From Hydractinia symbiolongicarpus (taxonomy: Eukaryota > Cnidaria > Hydrozoa > Anthoathecata > Hydractiniidae): a stretch of DNA of 64,000 nucleotides. Location of the stretch: positions 13,286,001-13,350,000 of the forward strand of contig NC_079880.1 of the NCBI RefSeq assembly GCF_029227915.1, read 5' to 3'. The translations under genes were made by a program, and so were the position numbers. The notes under the pieces were generated by a model. The model searched no databases and was not told where the DNA came from. It saw only the letters and a program-made list of their open reading frames with translations. Shown piece after piece: positions 11,757 to 23,526 of this stretch. The stretch's first letter is position 1. The number at the start of each line of letters is the position of its first letter.

Positions 11757-12075
11757 CCTTAAAGGAATTAATTTTGGCGGGAATTGATTTTTGCAAATTT
11801 TGCGAAAATTAGTTCCCGTGAATTTTTTGATTTTTTTCTCTTTAAAAAACGATTTACATTACTCTTTTCTTCTGATGTTCCTACCCCTTTTGTTGTAGCA
11901 ATGCGAATTTTAACTTCAGCAGTCTTTATTTTTGTCGTCTACAAAAAATAGACCCTGAAAATGTATAAATTAAGAGAAAAAAAATGCTGTCAATTAATTT
12001 TTTCGCAAAATTTGCGAAATTGAATTCTCGCGAAATAATAGAACTTCGCGAAAGTTAATTCCGGTACGTAAAAGT
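11757..12075. mobile_element. Small inverted-repeat element rich in TTCGCGA motifs
   Basis: The left part (GGAATTAATTTTGGCGGG, then GCAAATTTTGCGAAAA) is the approximate inverse of the right part (TTTTTCGCAAAATTTGCG ... CGCGAAAGTTAATTCC). It has no ORF. Similar TTCGCGAA-rich fragments lie near 53450-53570 and 55130-55215, so this appears to be a repeat family. Confidence 0.5.
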
Positions 12076-12402
12076 AAGCAAAGTAACTATGCTAAACTTA
12101 AGCATTAATCCTCGGAAAAATTTATCCTAAAACCGCTTATTTGCAAAAACATACAACCATCAAATCTTTGTTAGATATCGGATTCGCAAAAATAAATCCC
12201 CTTAAGTATATTTTTAGGGACATGCAAAGATAAATCTATCAAAAAAATTACCCAGCAGTAATTAATCCTGTAAGGTAAAGGAACATCCGGTTACAACCAT
12301 ATATTTTCTCATCATTTTAGTTAAAATTGTGTAAAGTACAAATTTAAAAAAAGGATAATCATACATTTAGATAATACCTTATAGATTTCAGGAATCAAAA
12401 AT

Positions 12403-14386
12403 ATGTCTGAAAAGAAGAATGTGAAAAAAACATCGGAGCAGGTTGCTATTTTGGAACAGCTTTATGAAGCTGGTATGACAAACTATAAATCTGACAACAC
12501 CGCAGCACGTGCTTTGCTTCAACAAGCTATTGTTAAGACAGGTTTAGGTGAATCGCAGATCAAGGTTCGTTCCCATTTATCATCAATACCGTATACTTGC
12601 TATATTATATGACCTGTTTTCTGTAAATCCCACATTTGAGTTCTATGAATTGACAAGTTACGTGTGCTGATCATTATCATGAAAGTGTTGATGTAGGAAT
12701 GTTTGTATTTTTGTTGTTAGGATTGGATTAACAGTAAAAGAAGATCTCCTCAAGTACGGCAAAGAAAATACCAGAGAGAAGACCTTCTAGGTTCGACATA
12801 TTTCGAAGAGATTATATGAAAGGTTTCTGATAAATTATATTATCATTCATTATATCATCCAGGAATTGCCAGGTATTTGTTCGATGGATGAGTAAACAAA
12901 ATACTTTTACCAGTGCTCACTATTTCTTCATAACTTCATAGATAATTGTGTGGGAGTTGCTGAGTCAAACAGAGCCTGGGGAGAATTATCGCTAGAAGAA
13001 AAGGAAAGTTTTAAAAACAAAGCTTCTCTTGTAAACCAGCCAGTATTTAACGACTTGTCGATGGAGCAGCAAACATCTGCAGTGCGATCTATTCGAAATA
13101 AGATGGAAAAATTGGTTGGTGTGATTGTTTTATTCTATATTGTTTGCCATAATGACCAGGATCATCAAATTTAATTCTTTATGTAGTGTAGGGAATTGGA
13201 ATCCATCGGGGTAGAAGTAGCGGTCATGGACATTGATTCGATGAGAATAGGAAACAAAGTGACTGTGTATGGTAGTCAAAAAGGTGTTGATTTTATTGAC
13301 TCCCAAACCGATATGGAATGGAGGTTTGCAAGCCACATGACTAGTAAGAGATTTTTCAAGATACCTTTTTTATTTCAAATAAAACCTCCGCCATGTATAA
13401 TTCCAGATATGTTTTTAGGTGAAATTGTCCAGAAAAAAGTGGAAACAATATCATTACGCAAAGAAGTCAGCATGCAACTTAACCAGAAAATGTGTACGTA
13501 TATTTTCCAATGCGTTCGTGAACAAATGAATGTGCATTCAAATTTGAGCTTTTTTATATTCAATAGACCTAGCGACTTGTGGTAATCGTACAACAGTCCC
13601 TTATGCGCAGATTGAACGAGGTTAAGTTTTTGTGAATGGTTTACCGAGTGGCTTCAATTTTAAAAAACCTGGTAACTACACAGTTGGGGCTCAATATGTT
13701 AAAAGACAACATGGAAAACATTACATTTACTGGTAAGTTATGTTTTCTCTCCAATCTTTTCTCATTGAGTAGGTACTCACTGCGAAATTTTGGGAGTTAG
13801 CTTTCGCGGTTGACTAAAGTGAGTGTGTTTTACGGAAAAATCTTTCGCTTTCGAAGTTAAATTACCTGCGAAAATAGAAAAACTAGTGTACGCAAAGAAA
13901 GCGTAAAACGTTAATATTTGATTTATTTTAGTCTCGGCCACACGAAGTCACAAAGACAACGCAGATGTCTCTGTCGATGATTCTTCTGATAGCATACTGC
14001 ACCAGCCAGTGCCAGTCCCGATTATTCCTGAGAATACTACGGGAAGCAGTACAAATGTTGAAAAAATAGCGGAAATGGATTCTAATTCAAGAAAACGCAA
14101 AGTGAGAGACGAAGCTGTACCACGCGAAGAGCTTGATGACGAGATTCAATCTCTGAATTTGATGGACAACGTTCCCAATAAGTCTGGAAAAGTAGTGACC
14201 CTTAAGGAAGTATTGGATAAATCCGCTGAAGACGAAGGCTATGTTGATTTCATAGCAACTCATAGGGATAATAATGGCATAACCCAATATCAAGTGAAAT
14301 GGATTGGATACCGTAGTCTGACGTGGGAGGCGGCAGAAAATCTACCAAAGTCAGACTTGGAACAATATTTCATTAAAAAAATGTGA
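12403..14386 (+). CDS. Homeodomain-like / chromodomain protein, seven exons, one in-frame stop
   Basis: Proposed exons are 12403-12564, 12721-12790, 12942-13114, 13187-13343, 13407-13493, 13567-13732 and 13932 or 13948-14386. Phases agree through exon 6, and most introns are 60-160 bp with GT-AG ends. Exons 1-2 join to a homeodomain-like helix set: SEQVAILEQLYEAG, then GLGESQIK joined to DWINSKRR, where WINSKRR matches the WFQNRR recognition-helix pattern. Exon 3 has an HMG-like stretch (WGELSLEEKESFKNKA). The last exon ends in a chromodomain (residues YQVKWIGY...LTWEAAENL), which in other proteins binds methylated histone tails. A TAA at 13623-13625 interrupts exon 6 in frame, yet sensible sequence continues on both sides (IERG, then VNGLPSGFNFKKPG). 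The junction of exons 6 and 7 is uncertain: the better acceptor (13931) breaks the frame and a poorer one (13947) keeps it. Either a pseudogene or a gene with an allele or assembly stop. A domesticated or transposon-borne gene is possible. Confidence 0.55.
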
Positions 14387-14409
14387 TTACTTTCTTCGTT
14401 TAGCAACTA

Positions 14410-14628
14410 CCTTATTCGTACTAATTTTTGCGCAGTGAAAAAAAATCTATTTGGCGCGTATAGCGCAATAGCAACATGAACTTTGGCGTAAGTTGAAATT
14501 GGTCCACAAATAACAGGGGAAAATAGTAAAATTCAAGGTTTTAGACAAAATATAAATGCGTGTCTTTTGCTAACCAATGAACGTTTTTGCGCGAAAATTA
14601 GTACGCGCAAAAATTAGTACGAATAAGG
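14410..14628. mobile_element. 219-bp MITE with perfect 24-bp inverted ends
   Basis: The ends CCTTATTCGTACTAATTT... (14410-14433) and their exact reverse complement (14605-14628) enclose a non-coding AT-rich core. The element begins about 24 bp downstream of the chromodomain stop codon. A related end (AGTACGGATAAGG) occurs at about 14718. Confidence 0.7.
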
Positions 14629-14802
14629 GAAGTTTAACCCTATTCAGTACGGCTTTCAAAGCTTTACTTAGACCGTGTAGATTTTGCACTGATTTCAGAA
14701 ATCATGCCATCAACTTTTAGTACGGATAAGGAAGTATATCAATGATAACTATGATCAAATATATTTTTTTTTTAATACTGGCATTTAAAAAAAAATACAT
14801 TG

Positions 14803-16055
14803 TCAAAAACCAACCTTTATCATTAACTGACACACTCTTTTATATAGAAATTTGTGGGCCAAACGATGCGATGATCTCCAATCCATACATTGTATTGAGA
14901 AACATTTTAGAAGATCACGTGCATCATCTTCGATTAAAGACGCACTTTTTAAGTACGTATTCAACAAACTACCATAACTATATATGTCAGAACCGTAGGA
15001 GACAGAACAGCCCTTGAAAAGCTCCGGCGCTACGTGCTTCTGGTTGGAAAATTTCTTTATAACGTCCGTACAACTTGCGCGTACGCATGTTGCACGACAA
15101 GAGAAATAAAATCCAATCAGGATAGGAAACATGTCAGGTCCATGCTAAATAACGTTATCTGAAACAATATGGTTGTGGAGCACGCCCTTGTCATGTAAAT
15201 GGTTCAGAGCGCTGGCAACACCTGTCAATATTTTTTTAATCGCATTGCGCGATGCAACTTCTGGCATACCAGATTTTAGAAAATATTCTTAACTGTCACC
15301 ACTGACATAATGTGTCACAGAATAGAAAGCCCCGTTCAGATGGACGACACCTATGGTAGTAATAATGTTTTCGTGTTTTCCAATAAATTTTAAGATTCGA
15401 TGATCTTGGCTAACATGAGCCACATTTTTCACGCTAACACTTTCATTGTCCCCTTTGTTCAAAAATGTTTTTAAGACAACACTTGCTCCATCATCAAATG
15501 TGACTTTTTTGTTTGAGCAAATTCTCCTTCTTTAAGATTCGATATAAATAAACTTTTCATGAAGGTGCTGTCTAAAACACAAGGAGTTACTTCTTGCAGA
15601 AGAGGGTCTTCTGTGTGAAATCTATCAGCGAACAAAGATGCATCAACCATCTGTACAGACCTGTTGACGCCGAGTTGTTCAACAAGTTTCAGTCTAGTGA
15701 ACTCCGCATTTCTAAGGAGAAGTGATGCGTTTTTTTCGCCAAGTTCGTGGATCTGGTGATGTAGCGTATCGTTCATTTTCATTAATTTTTCTATTTTTTT
15801 CTTGGAATCACTCAATTTTTCATTAATTAACTCTTCCTTGGTAGGCGCATATGTCCATTTTTTTCTTTTTTCGCGAAAGCTAAATAGATAATATAAGTAA
15901 ATAACGTGTTTATTTCGTAAATAAAATCAATATTGCTACTAATTATTTTTATCGTTAAAATTGATACTTTTACAAGTAAACAACTCACTTGTTCACTTTC
16001 TCCTGCACTTGGGAAACTTTTCTTGTCTGCAACTTTGTCATATTCTTCATCACTC
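14803..16055 (-). pseudogene. Decayed coiled-coil / protein kinase gene
   Basis: Read on the minus strand. A first exon near 16055-15990 joins to one starting at 15879. Together they give a basic coiled coil (FREKRKKWTYAP, then LMKMNDTLHHQIHELGEK). After a frameshift near 15500 a kinase N-lobe follows (VTFDDGASVVLKTF, containing the ATP-binding Lys). Further on come LTGVASALNHLHDKG, an altered catalytic loop HNHIVSDN (HRD Asp replaced by His), GFY in place of DFG, and intact VAPELF and SDIYSYG. In-frame stops lie at 15289-15291 and 15145-15147. In kinases these residues carry out phosphotransfer, so the product would be inactive even if read through. The type resembles tyrosine-kinase-like families. 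A further cysteine-containing exon may lie at 16204-16294, but its phase does not join cleanly. Confidence 0.7.
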
Positions 16056-16299
16056 TAAAAATAAAAAATATTTGATGGGACTTCGACACGCTTGGAATTA
16101 GAAAGCTGGAAGAATATTTGTATCATTCCGCATATTGTCGTTCTTTCTCTTAACACGACTTAAATGTTATTTTACTTATATTGAAAAATCATAAAAAACA
16201 TACATCAGTAATATCACAAAGTGGATTACAACCAGTAACATTTGATGCATGGTCTCCACACGGAATGGACACCGTCGTCACTTTTAGCTTAGTCCTATT

Positions 16300-17515
16300 T
16301 AAGCTGAACAAACTAACATGAAATAAAAATTAAAAAAAAACATATAATTCTGTAAGACACATTGCCCTGGGATTTCAGACTCTTTTGGATGCCTATTTTT
16401 AGGCAGAAAAATGTATGCCTAGACAAAGAAGGACCCATGTTGAAGTTTATTTTAAAGCAAAAGCCTGCTTGACCTTGGAATTCAATTGTTTCTTGGATTA
16501 ATTGAGGATACAGAACTCATTAGCTTGGACAACACAACCTGCTGCAAATCTATATCACAAATTTTTAACCATAATATAGGTGACATTCCTTAGCCACTGC
16601 CAGCATTCTTTTGTTAACGTATGGATATTTATTTGTTTATATTTTTAGTGAACATCTTTGTGGCAAGCACAAAGATGCAGAGGCTAGTTAACACAAAGTC
16701 TTGTCAAGTCTATTTTTTGTACAAGGTATTATTAGACCGTTAAATGAATGTGGAATCAGAAGGTATATATAAGTAGTATCAATCTACACTCAATAATAGT
16801 TTAAAGCCCTAGCAACGTTTCCGTCAGAAGAAATTCGTTAGAAAGTATCTCTCCTTAGCCAGCTCTAGCATTTTTCCGCCTGTCACGCAAAAGTTTATAG
16901 AGACCACTGAAAATGTAACAAAGAAATCCATTAAAAGCATGGGCGAAAATACTGCCAAATATGTAAACATTGCAACTCATCTATATACTACTGGGACTGA
17001 TAAACTATAGTTATACTCTTTTCTTGTCCTTTCACAGTTATACTCTTTTTTTGTCCTTTCACCCACCAGACTTCTCTTGTCCTCCCCCCATACCCCTTCT
17101 CCCTGCAAACACAACCCACACTATCCCCCATTGATTGATGATGGGAACATTTTTTAATGTTGCTGTGGGGAGCTACAACATGTTGCTATGTAAAAAGATA
17201 AAGAGAGGACAGACTACCACATAGTGTGATGCTGTGTTGGTTGAGGGAGCAGGCACCATGTTATGGTGAGGTGTAAGCCTACTCTAGCTATTATAAGGCT
17301 CTATTAGCTAGTTAGCTTAGCACACAAGCACCATCTCAATAAACAGGCATGTTTGTCCTGAGCTTAAGATAGAAAAGACAAATTCTGTTAGCTTATCTCT
17401 TGATTTTGCAACCTATTTCAATGAGAAAACAAAGAATAAAGAAACATCACATTTGAACATTTCTTGAGAGAATGATTCTGAAATATCAGAATCAGACCGT
17501 ATTGACGACGCTATA
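16300..17515. other. Intergenic, no gene recognised
   Basis: Mixed AT-rich sequence with a CCCC-rich pyrimidine tract near 17045-17130. No ORF with a recognisable motif and no clear element ends. Confidence 0.4.
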
Positions 17516-17575
17516 TTGATTGAAATTTCGAAACCACCTCACGGTTATTGCTGGAATAACAACCGCAAGCGGTTA

Positions 17576-17776
17576 TCATCGTTCTCCGTTAGCTCTGGAG
17601 CCACAGCGCATAGCTGAGCTGCGATATTTATCAATCTTCGTTTTACAGCGGAACACGTTATCTATCATGTACAGTTTACCGAATAGGGTGATAGTCATGT
17701 TAAGAACATATTGTGAAAAATGAGGATAGCATTTGTCAAAGAAGTTTAGAACATCGAGGGTGAAACTAAAACCCAC
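17576..17776 (-). pseudogene. Possible hAT transposase C-terminal remnant
   Basis: The minus-strand frame contains LFGKLYMIDNVFRCKTKIDK followed by YRSS. This matches the order FGSxYxCExxFSxMKxxKxxxRSS in the dimerisation region of hAT / ZBED / GTF2I-repeat-like proteins. Only this piece is seen, followed by stops, so it would be a dead fragment. The cysteine and serine of the core are changed, so the assignment is tentative. Confidence 0.38.
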
Positions 17777-18064
17777 TATTCTAATAAAAACAGCGTGTAT
17801 ATCCTAGAAAAGAATTTACATAAACTGCAAAAAGTAATTTTTCCGTTGTTACTGTTTTTAACACTACAGACTGTGTGATTCAGTGTTGATGTCGTTATAA
17901 AAAACCTAAAACCTAAACTTAAATCAATGTTTACATCTGTTACGTTGCCGTTTGAAATATATTCGATTCTTAAATTCGTTTGGGTCTGTTCTTTTAATAT
18001 TTTGGATTGAAATATTTCGGTAGATAGTCAAGTTTTTATATTTCTCTTTTATGTGTTTTCAACT

Positions 18065-19560
18065 ATTAATATCTTATATTTTGAGTATAACTTTGGAAGG
18101 TTTGCCGTTTGCAATAGACTAACTAGATGATTTTGTATGACATTAAAAAATGATGGATTTTTTTTAATGTTTGGTATCCTTTTTCACCTGGTGTATTTCT
18201 GGAATGGCAAAGCAAGTACATAGTTTTAGCGTATTTCGCTTTTTACGTAACGGTTGTTAGACGCCTTTGATTTTTTTGGACATTTTCCATTTTTATTTCA
18301 AAATTTTTTTTATTATTCTTTTGTTGCACATACTTATATTTTTAGACGTTTTGTTTCAGCGGTTATAAACATAGAATAATGCAGATTTTGAGCAACCTCG
18401 ACCCTAGTGCTTTTTTCTCTTTTTGCCATCCCGTTATAAAAGAGACAAAGAGCCCGGGTTCCAGGTTGAAATGTCATCTTGAAGATTTTTATATTTCGTT
18501 TTCTTGTAACGTTTACTTCTATCAATATTCATTTCTGAGCATACATTTAATTATACGACTGAGATATTGGTAAAAACCGAATCAGGACAAAGTGATTTAA
18601 ATAATTTCGTGGTTGAAGAATAACCCTCTAAATCGACTAATACGTTAAAATCATACTGTTGCAGCTGTATTATAAAGGAAAACAAGGTGTAAAGAATACT
18701 ATCATGCCTCCAAGTTTATCGCTTCTGATTCACTGCCACTGAACAGTTCGACAACACATACAGTTGTGTATGTTTGTGAAAGCATAAGTCGCATTTATTA
18801 CCACGACCCTCTCCCAGCGGTGCAAATTTGATTTATTAGCTAGGCAAAATACAAGAGCTTTGCGTCCAAAATTAAATAAATTTGTCCGTAAGAGCTTTGT
18901 CATGTTGCACCATAACTTAATTTCTGTTTTAGAAAGATAAGATTTTAGAGTTTTCGTTATAGCACTCTGCTCGGAAAGTTTGTCAAAATGAATTGAAACT
19001 TCGGTATTTAATTGTGACTGAAGCGTAATAATAATAATAACTAGCTGAATACCCGTGGGAGAATCCACTGAATCTCTCATTAAACCGATGTAAGGGATAC
19101 CAAACAAAAACATCAGCATATGGTAATTGGAATTTTTAAAACTTACAACCCAACCTCGGCTCTTTGTCTTTTTTTATAAGGGGACGGAAAAGAGAAAGAG
19201 AAAAAGCCCTGGGATCGAGTTTGCTCACAGTCTGCATTACTTTATACCCGTTGAAACCAAAACGTTGAAAATATAAGCAGGTACAACAACAACAACAACA
19301 AAATCAAAGGCGTCTAACAACCGTTCCTAAAAAGGGAAATCTGCTAAAATTTGTACTTGCTTTGCCATACTGGAAGTACACCAGGGAAAAAAGTATATCA
19401 GACATTTAAAAAATCTATCATATTTTGCCAAGTTAAACAAAAAAAAGTTATTACACAATTTCCACACTGTACAGTTTGTAACACGGCATACCAAAATCAG
19501 ATATTCAGTCTATTGCATACAGCAATCCTTTCAAAGTTTTACACAAAATATAAGAAATAA
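18065..19560. mobile_element. Foldback element with inverted arms of about 400 bp
   Basis: The left arm (about 18065-18475) and right arm (about 19140-19560) are inverted copies, roughly 80-85% alike by eye. Aligned landmarks are TGGCAAAGCAAGTACA with TGTACTTGCTTTGCCA, ACGGTTGTTAGACGCCTTTG with its complement at 19304-19323, and TGCAATAGACT with AGTCTATTGCA. The right arm holds an extra insert of about 60 bp. The centre (18730-19119, minus) has a 129-codon frame without a recognised domain. The arms would pair into a long hairpin. Confidence 0.75.
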
Positions 19561-19630
19561 ACAGTTATCTGAATTCCCATGAAAGAATCCATTAAATCTC
19601 TCATTAAACCGATGTAAGGGATACCAAAAC
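19039..19630 (+). repeat. 70-bp direct repeat flanking the right arm
   Basis: The phrase CTCTCATTAAACCGATGTAA with its surroundings occurs at 19039-19108 and 19561-19630, directly before and directly after the right arm of the foldback element. Confidence 0.7.
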
Positions 19631-20157
19631 AAAATTTGTTTGAATTTTCTGAAAGCTAAATGAAAGTTATTTCACATATTTCCCCGTTTTTACGTGAATC
19701 GCATGAAAAATACTCGAAAATCCGGGTTTTCCAATTTTCGGGTAAAATCCGACAAAATCGGGTAATTACGTGTCCAAATTATGCAAAATGATTCTTCTTA
19801 ATAAAACAAAGTTGTGTTGCAAGTTCCGAGTTCCAAGGATAATCCGAACAGGAGTTCTTCAATTTCCCCCTTTATAAGGATTTCATAGAGATATTTAGGG
19901 GTAGTTTGAAGTAATGGCCAGTATCAAAGCCTTTGAAAAGTATGGGACTAAAAATTTGTCATGCAGGTGTCTAATAGATAAATATTGAAACTCAGTAAGT
20001 TTGATAGCCATATAACATAGCAATAAGGAGTTATTAAAAAAAGTGTCAGGGGGGGGGGGGCGGAATTCGCCGCCCCCTCCGATCGAATAGGGTTAAAGCC
20101 GGCTCGGCAGTTTCTACTGATATGCCTGGATTTTTGAAACAATTTGCGAACGTTTGG

Positions 20158-21072
20158 TTAGGAAAATAATCCCATGATTTTCGTAAGATTGTCACAGCGG
20201 TCAAAATTGTGAATTTGGGGAGTTCCTTTTTCTTCCCAAACTAGAATCTGCTTCTTCACCGGGAGGGAACTATATTTCGCTTTAAGGGATCTGGGGACAC
20301 CTTGTTCCATAGGTTGAATAATAGAGGTGGTGTTCAGAGAAAGAAAAATTAACTTGACCCATTGCAAGCCCATCACCTCGGAATGAGCAGGGCAGTTATC
20401 GACAATTACACTATTTTTCTTTCCTTTGCACCAAAACTTGACAGCCTTGAATATGTAAATATTAATTATGGACAAATATTATTCTATGGATGCTTTTGTA
20501 ATGGGGCACCATGTATACAAAGGCATGTGGATTGTTTCACTTGATAAAGAGCTAGATGTTTCCATTGAGCCAGATAAAGTTACAGACAGTGTATCAAAAA
20601 GCGAAAGCAGTTGTTGTTGGTCACCTTCCTCTTGGCCGATCAGGAAATTTTGCAAAGACGACACATTTTTTTCTGAAGGCTCCAACTGACAACCGATGCA
20701 AGGCAGTGGTTAGTGCTAAGAAAACGGTGAACAAAAACGACGATTTGGGAATAAAAGTTCCATACTGCCTTGAGTTTATTGCAGAAGAAAAATATATGAA
20801 AATTTTAAAGAAGCGATTACCTAAACTTTTGTAACTTTAACAAACTTACCTTTTTTTCATTTCCCTAGCCATCCATCAGAGACATGAAAATTTTCGATCC
20901 TAAGTTCCTTTGCGAAGAATAGAGCCTTCTCCTTCAGTGGAACATTCTTGGATCGTATTTGTTTGAACCATTGAAGAATAGCTGTATTGATTTGGTCAAA
21001 TTTGTCAGTTTTGGCCCTTACTGCCTTTTTAAAATGCCTCGACCATTTTGGATTTATGGGTCCCAGTGTCAA
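20158..21072 (-). pseudogene. pogo/Tigger-type transposase, split into two fragments
   Basis: The N-terminal piece (21072-20857) has the CENP-B/Tc5-type DNA-binding region (AILQWFKQIRSKNVPL, then FFAKELRIENFHVSDGWLGK). The C-terminal piece (20475-20158) has the DDE core (VIVDNCPAH, then WVKLIFLSLNTTSIIQPMEQ and GVPRSLKAKY). In intact Tigger proteins these parts are one polypeptide and roughly 100-150 residues of DDE domain lie between them. Here the middle is missing and the gap of about 380 bp is filled by an opposite-strand fragment. The codon expected to encode Trp after WLGK reads TGA. A dead element. Confidence 0.8.
20468..20834 (+). pseudogene. HIRAN-like domain fragment with a frameshift
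   Basis: The first frame reads GHHVYKGMWIVSLDKELDVS and then EPDKVTDSVS. A one-base shift near 20597 continues as AKAVVVGHLPLGRSGNF and ends with VPYCLEFIAEE near the stop at 20834. The order GxxxYKxxW, a leucine after Glu, EPxNxxDxxAVAV and VGHLP resembles HIRAN-type domains, which recognise DNA ends in helicase proteins. Related short ORFs are common in cnidarian repeats, so this may be transposon cargo. It lies between the two halves of the Tigger transposase on the other strand. Confidence 0.45.
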
Positions 21073-23400
21073 AACACTGTGTTAAGTCACAAGTAGCTGT
21101 GTTACTCGACTTTGAACGCCCGGAAGATCGATTAATTAAAACCGTAAACTGTACCAGCAATCAGGTGGAGCGCTTTAGTATAGTATGTTGTAAATCGAGT
21201 TAGGCACAAAACATTATGGTGCTTCTGCTGCAATATATTTTTCAAATAATTTGCGCCCAACATTGTGGTGTTTTCGGTGTAATAAAGTTTTCAAAAAATA
21301 ACTTTCCACAACTTTAGCTGCAATAAAAACACAGTTCACAACTCGTTACTACCCGGTCGTAGCAAAGAACAGTCGGCCAACCTTATTTATTTTTCAGAGA
21401 ATGCTACTCATGGCTGAGTGCTGAGTACAGGCAAACAATATCGCACATCCATATAGGTATAATATCCTTTATCGAAAAAAACCTGTTAAAAAAAAACCGG
21501 TTAAACAGAAACACAGAAACAGCCCAATGCGATTATGCATAATATCCTTTTAAAAAAAGCTGTCTCAACTTTGGTTTACATAACAACAGTGGATATACTC
21601 TGTTAACACTCGGCTAAGCGTCATACCGTCGCTCACTACAGGCTGAGCGCTTAGTACAGGTACATGGTGTTGAACATATGTTTACGCGTAATACCTTTTT
21701 CCGATAACACTTTATTGCAACTTCGGTTTAAATAAAAACGAGGAAAACAGCCTGTCGTTACTCTGTGCAGCTAAAAAAAATCACTTACCAATTTTTTTGC
21801 GAAGTAAAGGTTTTCATGACAGTAATAAAAGTTGTCGCTACTTACTAACTGCATTTAGCATTTGAAATATTGATAAGGCATTTCGTTGGAGAAAGCCAAA
21901 CTACATTTGGCTACTTTTACTCTTCAGCCAGAGGTAGCTAAAGAGCTAGCCAAAGAAGATACGATTATAAACGCCACAAAAATAAAAGCTTTACCTATAA
22001 ACTGTATTTAAAATCTAACATCTAACATCTATCTAAGTTCAGCAAAGAACGCATTCAGAAAGAAACCTAGCTAACTATAGCCAGCTAAACTGTGCCAAAG
22101 TATTTTGTAACCTGCTAATAAAACAGCACACCTTTTTTCCAAAATTTAAAGACGAATTTTGCAGTTACCTAGATAATTTTTTTGTATATTTTAGTCGTGA
22201 GACAATGCAATATGTTAGTACGTTTTCTGTTGCTGGAACATCATTGTTAGTTGCATAACTGGAACATAAATTCTGCCCACTAAAGTTCCGTCATTGTTGG
22301 TCGCATAAATTAATGTTTGACGCCTCACTTAACGATACCAGGGTATTTTTGTCGTCTTCTCTGATATCCAGAAGAAAAACATGGGGACGAAGATGGCAAC
22401 ACTGCCATTATTAACTTTTATTCAGCAGCCATGACGTGTGCAGTTCGCCTCTCCTCTAAAAGAACAAACTGATGCTCCGAGTGTTTATGAACAACGTACC
22501 TTTGTTTAGGCAAAAGTCCAAAAGTGGATGTGAAAGGTACAACCCTGCATATAACCATTAAAAACGCTGTTTCTTAGAAAAACCGTTGTATATTGTGAAT
22601 GCTTATAGCAGCGGATTTAGGACTTAAGTTATCTAGGTCCAGAGTTATGCCCCAATTCCAACATTGCCAACGGGCATTTTCTACGTTGTTTACTCGCCCT
22701 ACAAATTAAGTAAACAAGAAAAATGAACTAAGAACGGTCGGCTAAAGAAAAACTAGCTTCTAAATTACTTGGACGGTTTTATTTATTATCCACTACTTTC
22801 AACAATTTCTAAAAGGATAACCCATAAAATGCGCTGGTTATTGAAAACATATTTATTCCACCTAAGTGATTAGACCTGCAGAATTTGAGTTGTAACTGGT
22901 GGACAAGGAAATACCTAGATAGTTTATGTTTGGTATTATTGGATCACCTAACTGATCTCCTGTTGGCAACAAAAATATCTTAAATGACAATTTTGAATAT
23001 AATGGAAAAGCAACGTGTAAAGCTTTTACAGAACACAATTTTCAATCCAAAAATCTTCCGCTTTTCGCTAAGAATAGTGCACGATATCAGGGGTGTCGTA
23101 AAACATTAAGAGTGATTTCCAAAGATCGTAAATTTTATTTTAATTATGAGATGCGGTGTTCCTTAAAATTACAAATTTTTCGGCTTACCAAACAAACACC
23201 AATTTCCATGGCGAAATATACCGACGTGCTTAAAATACCATACCCACATCTATATGAGTATTTTTTACTTCTTTGAAAAAATTTTAAAAGAACATATTGT
23301 TGGGTAGAGTTTTGAGTGGTTGCCAAGCTGATAGAAACTAGGCTGCGCTCATGGGGCATGCTATAGCTGATTGTCCCAACCGGGTGATAAAATTTTATAA
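21073..23400. other. Intergenic, no gene recognised
   Basis: AT-rich, with no ORF carrying a known motif and no clear inverted ends. A 71-codon minus frame at 23144-23359 has no features of a gene. Confidence 0.4.
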
Positions 23401-23413
23401 TTACATTTCAACG

Positions 23414-23420
23414 CTATAAA
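23414..23420 (+). promoter_or_regulatory. Putative TATA box of the acidic repeat gene
   Basis: TATAAAA lies 107 bp before the start codon at 23527. This would place transcription start near 23445 and leave a 5' UTR of about 80 nt. Confidence 0.5.
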
Positions 23421-23526
23421 AACTCGCTTGTATTGATAGAAACATTTACATTGCAACTAGAAACCAGAGAGGTTCAATTAAGTTTGATTCAAATTCGAAC
23501 AAAGAACGTACACCACCTCCGCCATC

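Noticed and set aside
18730-19119. 129-codon minus-strand ORF as a host gene
   Set aside because: It is the centre of the foldback element; no domain recognised, so left as part of that element.
19948-20142. Minus-strand ORF with a proline-rich stretch over a G-run
   Set aside because: It is produced by the run of G residues at 20050-20060 and has no domain.
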